Assembly (NCBI GenBank): GCA_028818385.1
Contig: JAPPNY010000183.1
Span: forward strand, 1 to 6,834
Origin: Spirochaetaceae bacterium
Lineage (GTDB): Bacteria; Spirochaetota; Spirochaetia; SZUA-6; Bin103
Direction: 5' to 3'
DNA: 6,834 nt
This document shows, one piece after another, positions 1 through 4,727 of this stretch (positions within the stretch are counted from its first letter, which is position 1; each line of letters begins with the position of its first letter). Made by a program: the position numbers and the translations under genes. The notes below the pieces were generated by a model, which had not been told where the DNA came from, did not search any database, and worked only from the letters and a program-made list of their open reading frames with translations.

Positions 1-290
1 TCCGCCATCACGTGCACGCCCGCCTCCAGCAGCGGCTCGATCACCGCCGGCGCGTGGGCGCCGATCATGGTCACGATCGCCATGTCAGGGGTGCCGTGGC
101 GGAGCAGCGCGTCCACCGAGGTTTCGGCGGCCTGCACCTTGGCCCCGCAGGCGCGCCGGGACTCCTCCAGCGTCGTGCCGGCGGGATCCATCAGCAGCGC
201 CCGGTCGATGGCGGCGATGCTGTCGATCGCCTCGCGATACGGCGCCTGGTGCGCGGCGCCCTCCTCGGTCACGAACGCGACGGTAGCCAT
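1..290 (-). CDS. Gfo/Idh/MocA-family oxidoreductase, N-terminal part (partial, runs off the window)
   Basis: Reading the - strand from the ATG at 290 gives 96 open codons with no stop, reaching the window edge. The last part reads PDMAIVTMIGAHAP, then IEPLLEAGVHVMA, which is the typical beta-strand/helix/strand leading into the 'EKP' motif of Gfo/Idh/MocA NAD(P)-dependent dehydrogenases; the window ends just where EKP would start. A Shine-Dalgarno AAGGAG (- strand, 308-303) lies 12 nt upstream of the ATG. Members of the family oxidise or reduce sugars, inositols and related polyols. The N-terminal strand reads VAFVTEEGAAH, so the usual Gly-x-Gly-x-x-Gly nucleotide-binding loop is degenerate. 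The gene is divergent from the transporter operon and separated by only 21 nt, so a shared pathway is plausible but not shown. The catalytic domain is outside the window, so substrate and even activity cannot be judged. Confidence 0.8.
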   Translation of the reverse strand, partial: MATVAFVTEEGAAHQAPYREAIDSIAAIDRALLMDPAGTTLEESRRACGAKVQAAETSVDALLRHGTPDMAIVTMIGAHAPAVIEPLLEAGVHVMA

Positions 291-311
291 GTCTCTGGAG
301 GTCTCCTTGCG
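291..311. promoter_or_regulatory. divergent 21-nt gap with overlapping ribosome binding sites
   Basis: The gap between the two divergent ATGs carries GGAGG at 297-301 for the + strand gene (10 nt before the ATG at 312) and AAGGAG read on the - strand at 308-303 for the oxidoreductase (12 nt before its ATG). They are the two halves of a near-palindrome, GGAGGTCTCC (297-306), in which only the two central bases break symmetry. The space is too short for promoters for both directions, so each promoter must overlap the other gene's 5' end. Confidence 0.55.
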
Positions 312-1322
312 ATGCGGTACTATAGCCGGGCGTTCATGCTGAAGTTCATCGTCCGGCGGGTGCTTCTCATGATCCCCACGCTCATCGCCGTGTCGATCCT
401 GTCGTTCCTGATCATCCAGGCGCCGGCCGGCGACTTCGTCGACACCTACGTGGCGGGTCTCCGGCAGTTCGGGCAGATCGTCGAGCAGGGACAGATCGAC
501 GCCCTGCGCGAACGCTACGGGCTGAACCAGCCGATGTACGTCCAGTACTGGAAGTGGGTGTCCAACCTGGCCCGCGGCGACCTGGGACGATCGTTCGCGT
601 GGAACCAGTCGGTGAAGACCCTGCTGTACGAGCGGCTGCCCTGGACGATCCTGATCGCTTTCAGCTCGCTGCTGGTCGTCTACATCATCGCCATTCCGAT
701 CGGCAACACGTCGGCAATCAATCAGTATTCCGTGCGGGATTACGTGTTCACGAGCGTCGGCTTCATCGGCCTGGCGGTGCCCAATTTCCTGTTCGCCCTG
801 ATCTTCCTGTGGCTGTTCTTCCTGTGGACGGGGAAGGCCGCGGTGGGCCTGTTCTCCAAGGAGTACCTCACCGCTTCGTGGAGCGTGGGCAAGTTCGTCG
901 ATCTGCTCTCGCACCTGTGGATCCCGGCCCTGATCGTCGGCACCGCCGGGACCGCCAGCCTGATTCGCATCATGCGCGCCAACATGCTCGACGAGCTGCA
1001 CCGGCCGTACGTGATGGTGGCGCGCGCCAAGGGACTGACCGAGCGCCGCCTGCTCTACAAGTACCCGTTTCGCGCAGCCCTCAATCCGGTGGTCAGCACC
1101 ATCGGCTACACCCTGCCGGAGATGGTCAACGGCGCGCTGTTGACCTCGATCGTGCTGGGCCTGCCGACGATCGCGCCGGTGCTGCTGTCGGCGCTGCTCA
1201 CCCAGGACATGTTCCTGGCCGGCAGCATCATCTTCGTCCTCAGCGTCCTGACGGTAATCGGCACGCTGTTGTCCGATGTCCTGCTGGCGTGGCTCGATCC
1301 ACGCATTCGCGAGGCCGTGTGA
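312..1322 (+). CDS. Opp/Dpp-type ABC transporter permease 1 (DppB/OppB-like)
   Basis: This is one half of the membrane channel of an Opp/Dpp importer, 336 residues, normal for the family (about 305-340). From the start at 312, the first membrane helix (about residues 14-36) follows a basic RRV segment. A periplasmic stretch with RERYGLNQPMYVQYWKW and RGDLGRSF (about 67-94) is typical of OppB. The BPD_transp_1 core runs from about 115 to the end with some five more helices. The cytoplasmic EAA coupling loop, YVMVARAKGLTERRLLYK (233-250, key Gly241), contacts an ATPase. The C-terminus DPRIREAV is the usual OppB ending. I chose ATG 312 because GGAGG lies 10 nt upstream. ATG 336 (protein starting MLKFIVRRVLL, 328 residues) resembles family N-termini better but has no Shine-Dalgarno, so it remains a real alternative. 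Reading the open frame further upstream would overlap the oxidoreductase and is not credible. The last 63 nt are repeated downstream (see repeat). Confidence 0.93.
   Translation: MRYYSRAFMLKFIVRRVLLMIPTLIAVSILSFLIIQAPAGDFVDTYVAGLRQFGQIVEQGQIDALRERYGLNQPMYVQYWKWVSNLARGDLGRSFAWNQSVKTLLYERLPWTILIAFSSLLVVYIIAIPIGNTSAINQYSVRDYVFTSVGFIGLAVPNFLFALIFLWLFFLWTGKAAVGLFSKEYLTASWSVGKFVDLLSHLWIPALIVGTAGTASLIRIMRANMLDELHRPYVMVARAKGLTERRLLYKYPFRAALNPVVSTIGYTLPEMVNGALLTSIVLGLPTIAPVLLSALLTQDMFLAGSIIFVLSVLTVIGTLLSDVLLAWLDPRIREAV
319..324 (-). promoter_or_regulatory. possible -10 element for the divergent oxidoreductase gene
   Basis: On the - strand these bases read TATAGT, five of six matches to the sigma70-type TATAAT, in a very GC-rich background. 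A start about 7 nt downstream would put the Shine-Dalgarno of the oxidoreductase just inside the transcript. The -35 side is poor: TGAACT at 348-343 with an 18-nt spacer matches only three of six. The element would lie in the first codons of permease 1 if that gene starts at 312, or in the gap if it starts at 336. Weak, sequence-only inference. Confidence 0.25.
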
Positions 1323-1435
1323 CGTGGTGCAACCGTTAGTGCCGACCGGCACGCTGCTGTCCGATGTCCTGCTGGCGTGGCTCGACCCGCGCATCCGCGA
1401 GGCGGTCTGAGGTGGCGCAACCGGCGGTCCCGGCC
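1260..1435 (+). repeat. imperfect 88-bp tandem duplication of the permease 1/permease 2 junction
   Basis: Copy 1 is 1260-1347 and copy 2 is 1348-1435, directly adjacent, with no gaps and 13 mismatches (75 of 88 identical by hand alignment). Each copy holds the last 20 codons and the TGA of a DppB-like gene, one spacer base, then a GTG-started 8-codon DppC-like N-terminus. In the DppB part there are six differences and all are synonymous (Leu TTG/CTG, Asp GAT/GAC, Pro CCA/CCG, Ile ATT/ATC, Ala GCC/GCG, Val GTG/GTC). In the 8 DppC-like codons the differences change residues: VVQPLVPT versus VAQPAVPA. Copy 1 supplies the real end of permease 1 and copy 2 the real start of permease 2. The pattern suggests the copies diverged in two separate operons before being joined. 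Confidence 0.93.
1324..1410 (+). pseudogene. 28-codon relic ORF: permease 2 N-terminus fused to permease 1 C-terminus
   Basis: Starting one base after the permease 1 stop, GTG at 1324 opens a frame that reads VVQPLVPT (a permease 2-like start) and runs directly in frame into GTLLSDVLLAWLDPRIREAV, then TGA at 1408-1410. It is the in-between product of the 88-bp tandem duplication. The start context is the same as for permease 2: GAGG 9 nt upstream (1311-1314) and a stop codon one base before the GTG. It could therefore be translated by re-initiating ribosomes, giving a short peptide with a hydrophobic patch, or it may merely pass ribosomes on to permease 2. No function can be assigned; it lacks any complete domain. 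Confidence 0.6.
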
Positions 1436-2542
1436 GCGACGGCCGCACCTTCCGAGGAGCGGCTGTTCGTCGCCTCGCAGTGGCAGCTCATCCGCTGGAA
1501 GTTCCTGCGGCACCGGGTGGCCGTGGCCGCCCTGGGCGTGCTCGGGCTCTTCTATGTCGGCGCGTTCTTCGCCGAGTTCATCGCCCCCTACGACGGCCGG
1601 CTGTACGATCAGGACCGCGTGCTGCAGCCGCCGCAGCGCCTGCGGTTCGTGGACGTGGACGGGCGGTTTCATCTGCGCCCGTTCGTATACGGCCTCACGC
1701 AGACGATCAACGAGGTCACCTACGGCAAGGAGTACGCGATCGACCCGGAGCAGCGCCATCCGCTGGCGCTGTTCGTGCGCGGCGACGCGTACGAGTTCTG
1801 GGGGTTGTTCGAGACCGACGTGCACCTGTTCGGCTTCGCCGGCGGGCGCGGCTACCTGTTCGGCGCGGACGCGCTCGGCCGCGACCTGCTTTCACGGATC
1901 ATCTACGGCAGCCGCATCTCGCTGACCGTGGGACTGCTCGGGATCGCGCTGAGCTTCGTGCTGGGCATCGTCCTGGGGGGCGTCTCGGGCTACCTGGGCG
2001 GCGCGCCCGACGTGATCATCCAGCGGCTGATCGAGTTTCTGCGCTCGATTCCGACCCTGCCGCTGTGGATGGGCCTGAGCGCGGCGCTTCCCCCCCACTG
2101 GAGCGTGACCAAGGTCTACTTCGCGATCGTGGTCATCCTGTCGTTCGTCGGCTGGACGTCGCTGGCGCGGGTCGTGCGCGGCAAGTTCCTGTCGGTGCGC
2201 GAGGAGGAGTTCGTGGTGGCGGCGCAGATCCACGTGGCCGGCCGCGGCTACATCATCATGCGCCACCTGCTGCCGTCGCTATACAGCTACATCATCGCCT
2301 CACTCACCCTGTCGGTGCCCGGCATGATCCTGGGCGAGACCGCGCTCAGCTTCATCGGCCTTGGGCTGCAGACGCCGGCCATAAGCTGGGGGGTGCTGTT
2401 GAAGGATGCCCAGGCCATCCGGGTCCTGGCCGACGCGCCCTGGCTGCTGATCCCGGCGCTGTTCGTGATCGTCTCCATCCTGGCGTTCAACTTCCTGGGC
2501 GACGGCATGCGCGACGCCGCCGACCCCTACGCCACGGTCTGA
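1412..2542 (+). CDS. Opp/Dpp-type ABC transporter permease 2 (DppC/OppC-like)
   Basis: Second half of the channel, 376 residues, longer than classic DppC (about 300). It starts at GTG 1412, one base after the TGA of the relic ORF, giving VAQPAVPAATAAPSEERL. An in-frame ATG at 1364 would translate duplicated permease 1 DNA out of frame and is rejected. After an OppC_N-type helix (about 36-57) comes an extra periplasmic region of about 90 residues (about 60-148, with FHLRPFVYG and HLFGFAGG), then the family motif FGADALGRDLLSRIIYGSR (150-168) and the BPD_transp_1 core. The coupling loop EEEFVVAAQIHVAGRGYI (264-281) followed by RHLLPS (284-289) is recognisable, but the usually conserved Gly position is Val275 with Gly277 nearby. 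The segment GETALSFIGLGLQTP (308-322) and FNFLGDGMRDAADPY (359-373) are strongly family-typical. The inserted region is, from memory, shared by the subfamily that uses long binding proteins. The stop overlaps the next start by 1 nt (TGATG), indicating translational coupling. Confidence 0.93.
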   Translation: MAQPAVPAATAAPSEERLFVASQWQLIRWKFLRHRVAVAALGVLGLFYVGAFFAEFIAPYDGRLYDQDRVLQPPQRLRFVDVDGRFHLRPFVYGLTQTINEVTYGKEYAIDPEQRHPLALFVRGDAYEFWGLFETDVHLFGFAGGRGYLFGADALGRDLLSRIIYGSRISLTVGLLGIALSFVLGIVLGGVSGYLGGAPDVIIQRLIEFLRSIPTLPLWMGLSAALPPHWSVTKVYFAIVVILSFVGWTSLARVVRGKFLSVREEEFVVAAQIHVAGRGYIIMRHLLPSLYSYIIASLTLSVPGMILGETALSFIGLGLQTPAISWGVLLKDAQAIRVLADAPWLLIPALFVIVSILAFNFLGDGMRDAADPYATV

Positions 2543-3594
2543 TGTCCGACCTCAGTGCGGGCCCGGACGCCGTCCTGCTCAGCGTGCGCGGGCTAAGGAC
2601 GCACTTCTTCTCGCGGCAGGGCACGGTCAAGGCCGTGGACGGGCTGAGCTTCGACCTGGCTCCGGGCGAGACCCTGGGCATCGCCGGCGAGAGCGGCTGC
2701 GGCAAGAGCGTCACCACCCAGTCGATCCTGCGCATCGTGCCCAAGAACGGCGCGATCGTGGACGGCAGCATCATGTTCGACTCGCCCAGCCAGGGCCGGG
2801 TCGACCTGGTGACCCTGGATCCCCAGGGCAGCGCCATACGGGAGATCCGCGGCGCCGAGATCGCGATGGTGTTCCAGGAGCCGATGACCTCGTTCTCGGC
2901 CATGCACACCGTCGGCAACCAGATCATGGAAGCGATCATGCTGCACCAGCAGGTCACCAAGCGGCAGGCGCGCGCCGAGGCGATCGACATGCTGGACCGG
3001 GTGGGCATGCCGCAACCGGCGGCGACCATCGACTCCTACTCGTTCAATCTTTCCGGCGGCATGCGCCAGCGCGCCATGATCGCCATGGCGCTGTCGTGCC
3101 GGCCGCGGCTGCTGATCGCCGACGAGCCGACCACCGCCGTGGACGTGACGATCCAGGCGCAGGTGCTGGACCTGATCAAGGACCTCCAGCAGGAGCTGGG
3201 GATGGCGCTGATCATCATCACCCATGACCTGGCGGTGATCGCCGAGCTGGCCGACACGGTCCTGATCATGTACCTGGGCCAGGAGGTGGAGTCGGCCCCC
3301 GTGGACGACATCTTCTACCAGCCCCGGCACCCGTACACGCGCGGCCTGCTCGGCTCGGTGCCGAAGCTCGGCGAGGGGGCGGCGCAGAAGATCACGCCGA
3401 TCCGCGGGTCGGTGCCCACGCACGTCGAGCGCGTGCACGGCTGCCTCTTCCATCCGCGCTGTCCGGACTGCATGCCCGGCGTGTGCGACGGCGATGCGCC
3501 TCCCTTGCTGGAGGTCGGGGCCGGACACTCAGCGGCGTGCTACCTGTATGGTGGAGCGGACGACGCGGCGGGCACCGCCGGAGGCGGAGCTTGA
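2542..3594 (+). CDS. Opp/Dpp-type ABC transporter ATP-binding protein (DppD/OppD-like)
   Basis: Cytoplasmic ATPase, 350 residues, that pairs with the DppF-like ATPase to power import. All ABC motifs are intact: Walker A GESGCGKS (49-56), Q-loop FQEP (111-114), signature LSGGMRQR (170-177), Walker B LLIADEP (190-196, Glu195), D-loop TAVD (198-201), and switch His228 in ITHDL. The segment TTAVDVTIQAQVLDLI is typical of OppD/DppD. The C-terminal oligo_HPY domain begins near RHPYTRGLL (262-270) and carries cysteines 301, 307, 310, 315 and 333 (HGCLFHPRC, then CMPGVC). This cysteine set is the one that binds a 4Fe-4S cluster in structurally studied DppD/OppD proteins; binding here is inference. 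The start ATG overlaps the permease 2 stop by 1 nt and has no clear Shine-Dalgarno, so translation probably depends on coupling. The last residues (DDAAGTAGGGA) are low-complexity and their DNA provides the ribosome binding site of the next gene. Confidence 0.95.
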   Translation: MSDLSAGPDAVLLSVRGLRTHFFSRQGTVKAVDGLSFDLAPGETLGIAGESGCGKSVTTQSILRIVPKNGAIVDGSIMFDSPSQGRVDLVTLDPQGSAIREIRGAEIAMVFQEPMTSFSAMHTVGNQIMEAIMLHQQVTKRQARAEAIDMLDRVGMPQPAATIDSYSFNLSGGMRQRAMIAMALSCRPRLLIADEPTTAVDVTIQAQVLDLIKDLQQELGMALIIITHDLAVIAELADTVLIMYLGQEVESAPVDDIFYQPRHPYTRGLLGSVPKLGEGAAQKITPIRGSVPTHVERVHGCLFHPRCPDCMPGVCDGDAPPLLEVGAGHSAACYLYGGADDAAGTAGGGA

Positions 3595-4625
3595 TGGGCG
3601 ACCGGCAGCCGCTGTTGGAGGTCCGGAACCTCGTCAAGCACTTCCAGCGCACCCGCGGGCTCCGCCGGCAGGTGACCGGCGTCGTCAAGGCGGTCGACGA
3701 CGTGAGCTTCACCGTGCACGCCGGAGAGACGCTGGCGCTGGTGGGTGAGAGCGGGTGCGGAAAGACGACCACCGGGCGCTGCATCCAGCGGGCGGTGGAG
3801 CCCACCTCCGGCCAGGTGCTCTTCCATCCGGACGGCGGCGATGCCGCGGTCAACGTTCCCGAGCTGGGCCGGAGCGAGCTCAAGGAGGTCATGACCCAGA
3901 TGGGCATGATCTTTCAGGATCCCTATTCCTCGCTCAATCCGCGCATGACCATCGCGCAGACGATCGCCGAGCCGTTCGTCATCCACGGGACGCTCGGCAG
4001 CCGGCGCGAGATGGAGGAGCGCGTGGCCGAGCTGCTGCGCATGGTCCGCCTGGACCCGGTCTACATGACGCGCTATCCGCACGCGTTCTCCGGCGGGCAG
4101 CGCCAGCGCATCGCGATCGCCCGCGCCCTGGCGCTGATGCCGAAGTTCATCGTCGCCGACGAGCCGGTATCCGCCCTGGACGTGTCCGTGCAGGCGCAGA
4201 TCCTGGAGCTGCTGCAGGACCTGCAGCAGGACCACCACTTCGCCTACCTGTTCATCGCCCACAACCTGGCCGTGGTCGAGTATTTCAGCGAGCGGATCGC
4301 GGTCATGTACGTGGGCAAGATCGTGGAGCTGACCAGCACGCGCCGGCTGTTCGCCATGCCCCGACACCCGTACACGGAAGCGCTGTTCTCGGCGGTGCCG
4401 AAGCCGGATCCGCGCTCCCGAGGCAAGCGCATCCTGCTGGGCGGCGACATCGCCGATCCCGCGAATCCGCCGTCGGGCTGCTACTTCCATCCGCGCTGCC
4501 GCTTCGCGCAGCCGATCTGCCGGGAGCAGGAGCCGCCGCTGGTGGAGGTCGGAGCGGACTCAAGCGGTCCTCATCTGGCCGCCTGCCACTTCGCCAAGGA
4601 GCTCGAGCTGGCCGGCGTGGTTTGA
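3594..4625 (+). CDS. Opp/Dpp-type ABC transporter ATP-binding protein (DppF/OppF-like)
   Basis: Second ATPase, 343 residues. Motifs: Walker A GESGCGKT (51-58), Q-loop FQDP (107-110) followed by YSSLNPRMT, signature FSGGQRQR (165-172), Walker B FIVADEP (185-191, Glu190), D-loop SALD (193-196), switch His223 in FIAHNLAVV, where FISHDL is more usual. FQDPYSSLNPRM and FSGGQRQRIAIARAL are diagnostic of the OppF/DppF side. The C-terminal domain has RHPYTEALF (257-265) and cysteines 296, 302, 309 and 331, the OppF/DppF counterpart of the Cys set in the partner ATPase. The start at 3594 shares one base with the upstream TGA; GGAGG (3580-3584) and GGAG (3586-3589) lie 9 and 4 nt before it. A longer reading from 3483 in the same frame would give an Arg-rich, low-complexity leader overlapping the previous gene and is rejected. 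With two complete catalytic motif sets, neither ATPase looks degenerate. Confidence 0.95.
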   Translation: MGDRQPLLEVRNLVKHFQRTRGLRRQVTGVVKAVDDVSFTVHAGETLALVGESGCGKTTTGRCIQRAVEPTSGQVLFHPDGGDAAVNVPELGRSELKEVMTQMGMIFQDPYSSLNPRMTIAQTIAEPFVIHGTLGSRREMEERVAELLRMVRLDPVYMTRYPHAFSGGQRQRIAIARALALMPKFIVADEPVSALDVSVQAQILELLQDLQQDHHFAYLFIAHNLAVVEYFSERIAVMYVGKIVELTSTRRLFAMPRHPYTEALFSAVPKPDPRSRGKRILLGGDIADPANPPSGCYFHPRCRFAQPICREQEPPLVEVGADSSGPHLAACHFAKELELAGVV

Positions 4626-4651
4626 CACCATGCCGGCCGCCTCCTCACGAT
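4622..4651 (+). promoter_or_regulatory. weak promoter candidate before the binding-protein gene
   Basis: A perfect TTGACA (4622-4627) overlaps the stop codon of the DppF-like gene. With an 18-nt spacer it is followed by CACGAT (4646-4651), which keeps the -11 A and -7 T of a sigma70 -10 element but matches only three of six bases. A separate promoter would fit the need for more binding protein than channel, but one perfect hexamer can arise by chance and the host's sigma factor preferences are unknown. Confidence 0.22.
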
Positions 4652-4658
4652 ATCGCAA

Positions 4659-4690
4659 CGAACGGGGCAGTCGGCTCGCGCGACCGTTCG
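4659..4690 (+). other. bulged hairpin in the leader of the binding-protein gene
   Basis: In the 102-nt gap between the last ATPase and the binding protein, CGAACG (4659-4664) pairs with CGTTCG (4685-4690). After a 5-nt bulge (4665-4669), GTCG (4670-4673) pairs with CGAC (4681-4684) over a 7-nt loop. It has no T-tract, so it is not a canonical terminator. In Opp/Dpp-type operons such gap hairpins can protect or separate the binding-protein message; here this is only inferred. The same symmetric sequence could instead be a DNA operator. Confidence 0.4.
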
Positions 4691-4727
4691 TGGCCCTCAT
4701 GCTCCGCATTCATCCAAGGAGAAGAGT

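Noticed and set aside
12..335. Upstream extension of the permease 1 frame (start at 12), Arg/His-rich
   Set aside because: It is antisense to the recognisable oxidoreductase, has low-complexity shadow composition, and permease homology begins only around MLKFIVRR.
1364..1411. ATG start for permease 2 at 1364
   Set aside because: These codons read the duplicated permease 1 tail in a wrong frame; the GTG at 1412 fits both the operon coupling and the parallel GTG in copy 1.
2593..3528. Long - strand open frame (311 codons) opposite the DppD-like gene
   Set aside because: His/Arg/Asp-rich shadow translation with no family resemblance; the + strand protein has all ABC motifs.
3483..3593. Longer N-terminus for the DppF-like ATPase
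   Set aside because: It overlaps the conserved DppD-like C-terminus and gives an Arg-rich segment; the ATG at 3594 has GGAGG and a 1-nt stop overlap.
3540..4490. Long - strand open frame (316 codons) opposite the DppF-like gene
   Set aside because: Shadow of a GC-rich gene, with the same low-complexity composition.
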